The notes under the pieces are model-generated. The model searched no databases. It was not told where the DNA came from and saw nothing but the letters and a program-made list of their open reading frames with translations. Positions 7,296-14,012 of a DNA stretch of 15,315 bases are shown piece after piece. Every line of letters starts with the position of its first letter. The stretch's first letter is position 1. Both the position numbers and the translations under genes were made by a program. Origin of the DNA: UBA11512 sp964623895 (GTDB lineage: Bacteria > Bacillota > Clostridia > Oscillospirales > CAG-272); assembly GCA_964623895.1 (NCBI GenBank), contig CAZUWA010000033.1:1-15315 (forward strand). Direction: 5' to 3'.

Positions 7296-7403
7296 TCAAA
7301 GAACAGTGCTCCCCTTTCTGCTTTCGAAAGTTCATTTTCGGAGACGGCTCTTCGACTTCTGCTGAAAACGGCATTTAGTTTTCTTTTTTAGAAAATTAAC
7401 ATC
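7296..7403. other. Non-coding spacer after spoVAE, repeat-like
   Basis: No gene with a start and ribosome binding site is present. On the minus strand a 28-codon stretch without a Met start stays open and reads RRAVSENELSKAERGALFF. The segment also contains the palindrome CTTTCGAAAG (7321-7330) and a weak AGTTTTCT/AGAAAATT hairpin. It could be a copy of a dispersed intergenic repeat; a single window cannot show this. Confidence 0.25.
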
Positions 7404-7439
7404 AAACGCTCCCTGCGGTATTCCGCAGGGAGCGTTTTT
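7404..7439 (+). terminator. Strong intrinsic terminator of the spoVA operon
   Basis: AAACGCTCCCTGCGG (7404-7418) and its exact complement (7423-7437) make a 15-bp stem with loop TATT, followed by TTTTT. On the minus strand the stem is followed only by TTTGATGTTAATTTTC, so it may also stop pncB transcription, less efficiently. Confidence 0.93.
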
Positions 7440-7445
7440 GAAAAA

Positions 7446-8891
7446 TCAGTTATGGGAGCCGTTTTTTAAGAGATCATGTTTGATATTCCAAAGCTTTTTG
7501 GAGAGGTCAACATAGTAGTTATGTGGGTTGTCAAACCGCTTAACCTCATCCCAAAGCAGATCGATCTGCGCTATGCAGTGGGCACGGATCTCTTCAACGG
7601 AGGGAGATTGATATACACACCGTCCGTCCTTGAAGATCGGAACGAGCAATTCCTTAGCATAGAAATTGGTAAAGGTTTTTTCTTTCCATGTAAATTGCGG
7701 ATCGAAAATAGTAAGAGGTTTGCTTGTATCGATGACCTCATCATAAACGCAAAGAAGATCTGCTTCCGCTTTACCGCTTTCCTTGTCGTAAAGGCGGTAG
7801 ACTTTTTTAAAGTGTGGTGTTGTAATCTTTGCCGGATTTTCCGAGATCTTGATCTTTGGAATGACCTCACCGTCCCTTTCGATCGCACAAAGCTTGTAAA
7901 CACCGCCGAATACAGGATCGGATTTTGAAGTGATCAGTCTTTCTCCAACGCCAAACGCATCGATCTGTGCCCCCTGACGTAGGATATCGCGAATGATATA
8001 CTCATCAAGCGAGTTGGAAATGACGATCTTGCAGTGCGGCAAACCCTGTCTGTCTAACTCTGCTCGAACTTTTTTGGTAAGGTATGTGATATCTCCCGAA
8101 TCAATACGTACGGCGCAGTGCTTGATTCCGTGCTTTTTGAACACTTTGATTGCATTCGGTAAGCCGGATTTCAGTACGTTGTAGGTATCGATCAACAATG
8201 TTGCATTATCGGGATATACCGAGCAGTAGGTGTCAAATGCTTCATATTCGCTGTCAAACATTTGAATCCAGGAATGAGCCATCGTACCGCCGGCAGGTAC
8301 GCCGAATTCCCGTTCGGCAATGGCACAGGCGGTAGAGGAGCACCCGGCAATATAAGAGGCTCTTGCTCCATAGATCGCTCCTGATGCGCCCTGCGCTCTC
8401 CTTGAACCGAATTCCGACACCGGACGTCCCTCTGCTGCGCGGACGATACGATTTGATTTGGTGGCGATCAAAGACTGGTGATTCAAGGTCAGAAGAATAA
8501 ATGTCTCCACGAACTGTGCCTCAATGGCAGGGGCACGGACAGTCAAAAGCGGTTCACCGGGGAAAATAGGTGTTCCTTCCGGAACGGCATAAATATCACC
8601 CGTAAATTTAAAAGTGCGCAGATAATCTAAAAAATCTTCCGAAAAACAATCCTTTTGACGAAGCATTTCAATATCGTCTTCGGTGAATTTCAGATTTTCA
8701 ATATATTCGATGACCTGCTGAAGTCCTGCGGCAATGGCAAATCCGCCGCCGTCCGGCACGGAACGGAAGAACATGTCAAAATAGCAGATCTGGTCTTTTT
8801 TGTCCGAATCAAAATATCCGTTTCCCATAGTCAACTCATAAAAGTCGAAAAGCATGGTGTAGTTTTCTTTTAAGAACGATTTACCGGTCAT
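7446..8891 (-). CDS. pncB: Nicotinate phosphoribosyltransferase
   Basis: The enzyme joins nicotinate and PRPP to give nicotinate mononucleotide with ATP hydrolysis, the entry step of the Preiss-Handler NAD salvage route in the cytosol. The 481 residues span the family length. DFYELTMGNGYF (16-27) is the N-terminal signature. GTMAHSWIQ (202-210) carries the His that is phosphorylated in this family (H206). RIDSGD (262-267) and FGVGERLITS (313-322) form the phosphate-binding sites of the barrel. The ATG at 8891 is chosen because the next Met (residue 13) would remove conserved sequence. Its ribosome binding site is weak: the only AGAGG is 14 nt upstream. It stands alone, convergent with spoVA and divergent from the small gene at 9049. 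Confidence 0.95.
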   Translation of the reverse strand: MTGKSFLKENYTMLFDFYELTMGNGYFDSDKKDQICYFDMFFRSVPDGGGFAIAAGLQQVIEYIENLKFTEDDIEMLRQKDCFSEDFLDYLRTFKFTGDIYAVPEGTPIFPGEPLLTVRAPAIEAQFVETFILLTLNHQSLIATKSNRIVRAAEGRPVSEFGSRRAQGASGAIYGARASYIAGCSSTACAIAEREFGVPAGGTMAHSWIQMFDSEYEAFDTYCSVYPDNATLLIDTYNVLKSGLPNAIKVFKKHGIKHCAVRIDSGDITYLTKKVRAELDRQGLPHCKIVISNSLDEYIIRDILRQGAQIDAFGVGERLITSKSDPVFGGVYKLCAIERDGEVIPKIKISENPAKITTPHFKKVYRLYDKESGKAEADLLCVYDEVIDTSKPLTIFDPQFTWKEKTFTNFYAKELLVPIFKDGRCVYQSPSVEEIRAHCIAQIDLLWDEVKRFDNPHNYYVDLSKKLWNIKHDLLKNGSHN

Positions 8892-8939
8892 TATAATAAC
8901 CCAAGCCTCTAAGGCAACCCTTTCTTTTTGTCAGTGCTT

Positions 8940-8968
8940 ATTTTACAACATTTTTTCTTCTTTGTAAA
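8940..8968 (-). promoter_or_regulatory. Sigma-A promoter of pncB
   Basis: On the minus strand TTTACA (8963-8968) is followed after 17 bases by TAAAAT (8940-8945), giving a leader of about 40 nt. The leader contains the short inverted repeat GCCT-TAG-AGGC about 15 nt before the start codon. It overlaps the only AGAGG and could affect translation, but I do not recognise it as a known NAD-responsive operator. Confidence 0.7.
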
Positions 8969-9048
8969 CCCCTTTTTCTAAAAAACAAAACAATCGGTAT
9001 AGATTTCATTTCATATGCTGAAAATAAAGATGGAAAGGAGATGATGAT

Positions 9049-9249
9049 GTGAAAGAAAAGCGATATGAGATTATCCCTAAAAAGGATAGAGATGCCAAAA
9101 GACCGATGAACGCTCTTGCGTCTCCGGAAGAAAAAATAAACGGCGATATTCTTGAAAATGCCACCAAATACCACAGTCCCGCAGCGCGCTCGTCCCTTAG
9201 AAACGCGCAGGAACGTGCCTATTTGAACAGTCAAAAAGGCAAAAAATAA
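9049..9249 (+). CDS. Small hydrophilic protein of unknown function
   Basis: This 66-residue protein is rich in Lys, Arg, Glu, Asn and Ala. It has no signal peptide, membrane segment, Cys pair or motif I recognise. The N-terminus is basic (KEKRYEIIPKKDRDAKR), the middle is PMNALASPEEKINGDIL, and the C-terminus is Ala/Ser/Asn/Gln-rich (NAQERAYLNSQKGKK). The start is GTG at 9049 with AAAGGAG (9034-9040) 8 nt upstream; the ATG two bases earlier runs at once into TGA. A good terminator follows at 9281-9330, so this is a complete gene with its own signals. CATATGCT (9012-9019) upstream resembles the sigma-E/sigma-K -10 element CATANNNT, but no matching -35 is seen at the right distance. A spore or mother-cell role is possible but not shown. 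Confidence 0.7.
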   Translation: MKEKRYEIIPKKDRDAKRPMNALASPEEKINGDILENATKYHSPAARSSLRNAQERAYLNSQKGKK

Positions 9250-9280
9250 ATCAATCGTCGTTCAATCGCAAGGACAGATA

Positions 9281-9330
9281 TGCAAAGGGCGTTAAAAAGT
9301 TGTTTCGACTTTTTAACGCCCGCATTTTTT
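9281..9330 (+). terminator. Intrinsic terminator after the small gene
   Basis: GGGCGTTAAAAAGT (9287-9300) pairs perfectly with ACTTTTTAACGCCC (9308-9321) around a 7-nt loop. TGC (9281-9283) can pair further with GCA (9322-9324), skipping AAA. TTTTTT follows at 9325-9330. The galT gene ends at 9329 on the other strand and may share the hairpin, although its downstream T run is short. Confidence 0.88.
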
Positions 9331-10831
9331 ATTGATTTAAAGAATTTGCAAAACGAAGGAATGCTTCCTTGCCCTCTGCGGTCCTCTTGTAGACTCCCGC
9401 ATCTTCCAAAACAGAGAGGAAGACACAGCCAACCTCATATTTGACGATCTCAAGAACATTCTCCGAGTCGATCTCAGGATATTTTTCAAGGATCATGTCG
9501 CACCAATCGGCATGATGACAGAGTTCTGCATCCTCGTGTGGGCTACACCCTTTTACAAGGTATTCGCATACTCCTTGCAATTCACGTTTGAGGCGTGCAG
9601 GTAGAACAGCCAGTCCCATGACCTCGATCAAACCGATGTTTTCCTTTTTGATATGGTGCTTTTCGGCGTGCGGATGGTAGACACCGAGTGGATGCAGGTC
9701 GGTCGTAATATTATTCCGAAGTACCAGATCAAGCTGATAATTTTCCCCGGCTTTTCGCGCAATCGGTGTGATGGTGTTGTGGGAGACTCCTTCTGTTTTT
9801 GCATAAATAAATGCTTTTTCATCGGTGTAGCATCGCCATGCATCTAAAATTTTTGATGCAAGAGCGATCAAGCGCTCTTTCTCTTTATGCTCAATGCGGA
9901 TGACCGACATCGGCCATTTGACGATACCTGATTTGACATCTTCATAACTGTCAAAAATAAGTTCAGTTTCAATATCCGCCTTTGCCATTGCAAACTGATA
10001 ATTACCGCCTTGAAAATGGTCATGTGAAAGAATGGAACCGCCGACGATCGGCAGATCTGCATTCGAACCGACAAAGTAGTGCGGAAGGTACTCTACGAAA
10101 TCAAGAAGTTTTGCGAAGGTCTCATGATTGATCGCCATAGGAGAGTGCGTGCAATTAAAGACGATACAGTGTTCGTTATAATAAACATAGGGAGAATACT
10201 GCATCATCCACTTGCAACCATTGATCGTCACAGGAATGGTGCGAAGATTCTGCCTTGCAGGATGAGAAAGCCGCCCGGCATAGCCGATATTTTCTTTGCA
10301 GAGTTGGCAGGCGGGATAGCCGCTTTGGGGTGCATTTTTTGCTGCAGCAATCGCCTTCGGATCTTTTTCCGGTTTACTCAAATTGATTGTGATATCAATA
10401 TCGCCGTAAGGGGTCGGAGTTACCCATTTTACATCCTTTGCAATGCGATCCGTTCGGATGTAATTCGTGTCTTTTGCATAGCTGTAAAACCAATCGGTCG
10501 CAAGTTTCGCATCTTCTTTATAAAAGGTGGAGAATACTTCGTTGACAAAAGAAGGCATCTGGGTGAAGACACCCATCAATTTGGTGTCAAACAGATCTCG
10601 CGAGGTGATGCTGTTATCGATGGTCAGTCTCTTCTCAACCGCCCAGTCGACGATCTCATTTAGTGTTTCAGCAAGATCGACATTTGAATATTCTTCTTCA
10701 GGCTCTGTGTAATCATTGATATAGAGGATCTCAAGAAGGCGATTCGTGCAGTAGATCTTATCAAGCGGTGAGATCAGTTCACGCTCAGTGGCATAACTGA
10801 CCAATTTTTTGATGCTGTTTTCAATTTTCAT
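9329..10831 (-). CDS. galT: UDP-glucose-hexose-1-phosphate uridylyltransferase (Firmicutes type, GalT2)
   Basis: The enzyme exchanges UMP between UDP-glucose and galactose-1-phosphate in the Leloir pathway, in the cytosol. The 500-residue length and SILSHDHFQGG (266-276) are typical of the Firmicutes GalT family. H272 corresponds to the nucleophilic His of the HxH motif in classical GalT. The YPACQLCKENIGYAGR segment (172-187) and the C-terminal HPHAEKHHIKKENIGLIEVMG region are also characteristic. The ATG at 10831 has AAGGAAG 5 nt upstream and a perfect promoter. No galK or galE lies beside it, so the rest of the pathway must be elsewhere; in many Firmicutes galT follows galK. Some relatives act in lacto-N-biose or other sugar-phosphate routes, so the exact hexose is not certain. 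Confidence 0.94.
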   Translation of the reverse strand: MKIENSIKKLVSYATERELISPLDKIYCTNRLLEILYINDYTEPEEEYSNVDLAETLNEIVDWAVEKRLTIDNSITSRDLFDTKLMGVFTQMPSFVNEVFSTFYKEDAKLATDWFYSYAKDTNYIRTDRIAKDVKWVTPTPYGDIDITINLSKPEKDPKAIAAAKNAPQSGYPACQLCKENIGYAGRLSHPARQNLRTIPVTINGCKWMMQYSPYVYYNEHCIVFNCTHSPMAINHETFAKLLDFVEYLPHYFVGSNADLPIVGGSILSHDHFQGGNYQFAMAKADIETELIFDSYEDVKSGIVKWPMSVIRIEHKEKERLIALASKILDAWRCYTDEKAFIYAKTEGVSHNTITPIARKAGENYQLDLVLRNNITTDLHPLGVYHPHAEKHHIKKENIGLIEVMGLAVLPARLKRELQGVCEYLVKGCSPHEDAELCHHADWCDMILEKYPEIDSENVLEIVKYEVGCVFLSVLEDAGVYKRTAEGKEAFLRFANSLNQ

Positions 10832-10867
10832 GGCAACTTCCTTAAAAAATTACTTTATGTTATTTAA

Positions 10868-10896
10868 ATTATATCCGTATTTAAATCAAATGTCAA
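10868..10896 (-). promoter_or_regulatory. Consensus sigma-A promoter of galT
   Basis: On the minus strand TTGACA (10891-10896) and TATAAT (10868-10873) are separated by exactly 17 bases, a perfect consensus. The predicted start is about 30 nt before the ATG. The -35 box is about 20 bases from the cysK promoter on the other strand. Confidence 0.88.
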
Positions 10897-10914
10897 GTAA
10901 TTCACGAAAAAGGT

Positions 10915-10944
10915 ATTGCATTTTTTTGAAAAATGCAATATAAT
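10915..10944 (+). promoter_or_regulatory. cysK promoter overlapped by an 11-bp inverted repeat (candidate operator)
   Basis: TTGCAT (10916-10921), a 17-base spacer and TATAAT (10939-10944) form a plausible promoter. ATTGCATTTTT (10915-10925) and AAAAATGCAAT (10929-10939) are a perfect inverted repeat with a 3-nt centre. It covers the -35 box and the whole spacer and touches the -10. This placement is typical of a repressor site. I cannot name the regulator, and it does not match the CymR consensus as I recall it. Confidence 0.6.
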
Positions 10945-10980
10945 AGCATTATCAAAATTTTAAAATGGGGAGGTAGTGGG

Positions 10981-11910
10981 ATGATCTACGAAAACCTGTT
11001 GGATGCAGTAGGGCACACACCGCTTATACGGTTAAACAAACTTGCCCCGAAGGACGGCGCGGAGATACTTGTTAAATTTGAGGCATTGAATGTGGGCGGT
11101 TCGATCAAAACAAGAACTGCGTTAAATATGATCGTTGATGCCGAGAAAAGGGGACTTATCAACAGCGAGAGCATCATTGTTGAGCCGACTTCCGGTAACC
11201 AAGGCATTGGTCTGGCACTTGTTGCCGCAGTCAGAGGTTACAAAGCGATCATAGTCATGCCCGATTCTGTTTCTGAGGAGAGAAGAAAACTGGTGAAGCA
11301 ATACGGCGCGGAACTTCGATTGGTGCACGACGGCGGCGACATCGGAAAATGCATTGCAGAATGCTTGGAGACTGCAATAAAAATGAGAGAAACAGACCCG
11401 AACGTCTTTATTCCCGGACAGTTTGAGAATCCTGCCAACAATGCGATACACAGAAATGCCACAGGTGCCGAAATTTTGGCGGATGCAGGGAAGATCATTG
11501 ACGGCTTCTGCGCAGGAATCGGAACGGGTGGAACGATCAGCGGAATCGGGGAGGCTTTAAAGAAAGCCAATCCAAACATCGAAATTTGGGCTGTTGAGCC
11601 GGAAAATGCTGCTATTCTCTCGGGTGGAACAATTGGTACACACCTTCAGATGGGGATAGGAGACGGGTTGATCCCGCGGAACCTAAATACCGAGATATAC
11701 AGCGAAGTGGCTGTCGTCAGCGACAAAGAAGCTATCGAAACCGCACAAAAATTGGCGCGCCTTGAAGGCTTGATGTGCGGTATCAGTAGTGGCAGTAATG
11801 TTGCTGCCGCCATTCGTCTTGCAAAAAAGTTGGGGAAGGGAAAAACAGTAGTTACAGTTCTGCCCGATACCGCAGAACGCTATTTCAGCACACCGCTGTT
11901 CGATGAATAA
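10981..11910 (+). CDS. cysK: Cysteine synthase family PLP enzyme, variant loops
   Basis: Members make L-cysteine from O-acetylserine and sulfide using PLP. The 309 residues cover the whole fold. The PLP lysine is K43 in GGSIK. GTGGTISG (181-188) is the PLP phosphate loop, and GISSG (267-271) contains the Ser facing the pyridine nitrogen. Three usual motifs differ: NPGGSxKDR reads NVGGSIKTR (37-45), TSGNTG reads TSGNQG (70-75), and the C-terminal loop reads GTHLQMGIGDGLIP (219-232). I have seen this combination in other Clostridia cysteine synthases, so it is probably a subgroup rather than damage, but its substrate may differ. The start is ATG 10981 with GGGGAGG 7 nt upstream; the open frame upstream from 10933 lies inside the promoter. 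No cysE or other sulfur gene is adjacent. Confidence 0.88.
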   Translation: MIYENLLDAVGHTPLIRLNKLAPKDGAEILVKFEALNVGGSIKTRTALNMIVDAEKRGLINSESIIVEPTSGNQGIGLALVAAVRGYKAIIVMPDSVSEERRKLVKQYGAELRLVHDGGDIGKCIAECLETAIKMRETDPNVFIPGQFENPANNAIHRNATGAEILADAGKIIDGFCAGIGTGGTISGIGEALKKANPNIEIWAVEPENAAILSGGTIGTHLQMGIGDGLIPRNLNTEIYSEVAVVSDKEAIETAQKLARLEGLMCGISSGSNVAAAIRLAKKLGKGKTVVTVLPDTAERYFSTPLFDE

Positions 11911-11922
11911 CGCAGAAGAACA

Positions 11923-12013
11923 GTGAGAGGAAGTTACGGCTTATTTCAAAAGTCCTTTTATTTCACGTTTACGCCGGAATTTTCAGACATAAAATTACGG
12001 TAACTTTTTCTTG
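11923..12013 (+). other. Intergenic segment able to form a long-range stem; possible terminator or leader RNA
   Basis: AAGTTAC (11931-11937) pairs exactly with GTAACTT (12000-12006). With G-U pairs the stem extends outward to about 11924/12013, enclosing about 62 nt. Inside, AATTTT (11978-11983) pairs with AAAATT (11991-11996). TTTTT overlaps the outer right arm. It might end cysK transcription or fold in the leader of the next operon. I recognise no known riboswitch, and the AT-rich inner part may be chance. Confidence 0.3.
11968..11995 (+). promoter_or_regulatory. Possible sigma-A promoter for the DUF896-ABC operon
   Basis: TTTACG (11968-11973) and TAAAAT (11990-11995) are 16 bases apart, upstream of the GGAGG ribosome binding site at 12033-12037. 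The match is moderate, and read-through from cysK cannot be excluded. Confidence 0.4.
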
Positions 12014-12042
12014 AGCCATAGGGCGAAAGAACGGAGGTTTAA

Positions 12043-12252
12043 ATGGAAAAAGAAAAACTGGATCGGATCAACTATCTGTATAAAAAGAAAAACACAGTGG
12101 GTCTGACCGATGAGGAAAAGGAAGAACGGGCGGCGCTTCACGAAGAATATCTTTTGGAGATCCGCCTTTCTTTCGGCGCAACACTTGATCACACCGTCAT
12201 CAAACGCCCAGACGGTACAATTGAGGCGGTCAAAGAACGCAAGAAAAAGTAA
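12043..12252 (+). CDS. DUF896 (UPF0291, YnzC-like) small protein
   Basis: This 69-residue protein begins with a helical hairpin, LDRINYLYKKKNTVGLTDEE, followed by KEERAALHEEYLLEIR and the short tail VIKRPDGTIE. This order (INxLxxKxKxxxLTxEExxEQxxLRxEYLxxxR) is the DUF896 pattern of Bacillus YnzC, a cytosolic helical-hairpin protein of unknown function found across Firmicutes. The ATG has GGAGG 5 nt upstream. Its stop overlaps the start of the ABC transporter gene by one base (TAATG), so the two are almost certainly co-translated. Whether this reflects a shared function is unknown, because DUF896 genes are usually found in varied contexts. Confidence 0.85.
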   Translation: MEKEKLDRINYLYKKKNTVGLTDEEKEERAALHEEYLLEIRLSFGATLDHTVIKRPDGTIEAVKERKKK

Positions 12253-13970
12253 TGAAAAGCATAAAAAAGTTTTTAAAATACTATAAACCCCACAGAAAAG
12301 TTTTTATTTTGGATATGACTGCTGCATTTTTCTTGGCAGCTTGTGATATGCTGTATCCGTTGGTCACAAGGACTATGCTCAATGATTATATTGAAAATGA
12401 TAAACTTGCCATGCTTCTTTTGGCAGGCACTTTTTTGGCGGTTGCCTTCATCATCAAATATTTTTTAGGTTATTTTGTGACCTATTACGGACATGTTATG
12501 GGTGTGCGCATCCAAACGGACATGCAAAAAGAGTTGTTTGCGCACTTAGAAAAAATGCCGATCTCCTTTTTTGACGATCACAAGACCGGTGCATTGATGT
12601 CGAGGATCACAACAGATCTTTTTGATATCTCTGAACTGGCGCATCACGGACCGGAAGATTTTTTTCTTTCTTTTGTTATGCTTTTAGGCTCTTTTTTCAT
12701 TCTTTTGACGATCTATCCCCCACTTGCGCTGATTATTTTTACGGCGTTACCGATATTTTTGATCATTGCCGCAAAAAACCGATTGGTGTTGGCAAAAACC
12801 TCGATGCAAAGTAAGGCGGTAGTTGGAGAGATCAATGCCGGTTTGGAAAATTCCTTGTCCGGCATTCGGATCACCAAGGCTTATACGGCTGAAAAGCAGG
12901 AGAACAAACATTTTTCCGAGCGTAGCGAGCAATTTGTAGGTGTCAGAGGTCTTTACTATAAGGCAATGGGTCGTTTTTCCGCAGGAACGACTTTGGTAAC
13001 CGATATTCTTTTGGTGGTCATGTATCTTGCGGGTGGATTGTTCTGCTATTTTGATAAAGAATTTACAGTCATTGACTTTACGACATTCATTCTTTACATT
13101 TCCGCATTTACCTCTCCGATCAAGAAACTCATTTCTTTTGTAGAGCAGTATCAGAATGGGATGACGGGATTTGAGCGTTTTTCGGAGATCATGAGTGTTG
13201 AGCCGGAAAAAGACGATGAATATGCGATTGACATAGGACGGTTGTCTGGGGACATTGCTTTTGAAGATGTTTCATTTGAATATGAGACCGGTGGGGAGGT
13301 CCTTCATCAACTTTCTTTTAGCGCCAAAAAAGGAGAAAAAATTGCGCTTGTCGGTCAATCCGGTGGAGGTAAGACAACTGTTTGCCATTTGATTCCTCGT
13401 TTTTATGAATGTACAGGTGGGCTGATCACGATCGACGGAAAAGATATCCGCAGTTTTACCAGAAGGTCTTTACGGAAAAATATCGGCATCGTAGCGCAGG
13501 ATGTATTCCTTTTCAACGATACCATTCGAGAAAATATTCGCTATGGCAATTTCTCTGCGAATGATGAACAGATCGTGAAGGCGGCAAAGGCGGCGAACAT
13601 ACACGAGTATATCGAGAGCCTGCCTGACGGATACGACACCATCGTAGGCGAGCGTGGCGTGAAACTGTCAGGTGGACAGAAACAGCGCATTTCGATCGCA
13701 CGCGTCTTTTTGAAAGATCCTGCGATCCTCATTTTGGACGAAGCAACTTCGGCGTTAGATACTGCAACAGAAATGATGATCTCCGCATCCCTTGATAAAC
13801 TGGCAGCTGGGCGTACTACGATCGTAGTGGCACACCGCCTGACGACTGTAATGAATGCGGATGATATTCTGGTCATCGGCAACGGAAATGTTCTTGAAAG
13901 AGGAACGCATGCCGAACTTCTTGAGACGGGTGGCTATTACAGCGAACTTTGGAATGTAAGCCAAAGATGA
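12252..13970 (+). CDS. ABC-type exporter half-transporter (permease fused to ATPase)
   Basis: The 572-residue protein fuses an exporter-type membrane domain (about 15-310) to a nucleotide-binding domain (about 335-572). Hydrophobic segments are seen near 16-38, 53-78, 138-158, 159-175, 248-268 and 273-293, consistent with six helices. The ATPase has all motifs: Walker A GQSGGGKTT (368-376), Q-loop AQDVFLF (415-421), signature LSGGQKQR (472-479), Walker B ILILDE (492-497) with catalytic E497, and the switch His in VAHRLTT (526-532). As one half-unit without a partner gene it should work as a homodimer, like MsbA or BmrA. The cargo (drug, lipid or peptide) cannot be predicted; no peptidase domain is present. 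It relies on coupling with the DUF896 gene, having only a weak ribosome binding site of its own. Confidence 0.93.
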   Translation: MKSIKKFLKYYKPHRKVFILDMTAAFFLAACDMLYPLVTRTMLNDYIENDKLAMLLLAGTFLAVAFIIKYFLGYFVTYYGHVMGVRIQTDMQKELFAHLEKMPISFFDDHKTGALMSRITTDLFDISELAHHGPEDFFLSFVMLLGSFFILLTIYPPLALIIFTALPIFLIIAAKNRLVLAKTSMQSKAVVGEINAGLENSLSGIRITKAYTAEKQENKHFSERSEQFVGVRGLYYKAMGRFSAGTTLVTDILLVVMYLAGGLFCYFDKEFTVIDFTTFILYISAFTSPIKKLISFVEQYQNGMTGFERFSEIMSVEPEKDDEYAIDIGRLSGDIAFEDVSFEYETGGEVLHQLSFSAKKGEKIALVGQSGGGKTTVCHLIPRFYECTGGLITIDGKDIRSFTRRSLRKNIGIVAQDVFLFNDTIRENIRYGNFSANDEQIVKAAKAANIHEYIESLPDGYDTIVGERGVKLSGGQKQRISIARVFLKDPAILILDEATSALDTATEMMISASLDKLAAGRTTIVVAHRLTTVMNADDILVIGNGNVLERGTHAELLETGGYYSELWNVSQR

Positions 13971-14012
13971 CCATCCGCTATGTGACACATAAGACTAAAG
14001 GAGAAATATTTT

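Noticed and set aside
10079..10663. 194-codon plus-strand open frame inside galT
   Set aside because: It is fully antisense to galT, has no ribosome binding site, is rich in Arg, Ile and Cys, and matches no family. It is a shadow of the galT codon pattern.
12043..13970. Toxin-antitoxin or bacteriocin-export pair (small protein plus ABC exporter)
   Set aside because: The small protein matches DUF896 (YnzC-like), with no leader peptide or double-Gly site. The ABC protein lacks a C39 peptidase domain.
13979..13991. TATGTGACACATA palindrome before ychF as a CRP-like operator
   Set aside because: A 13-base palindrome is short enough to occur by chance, it is much shorter than a CRP site, and no promoter is evident around it.
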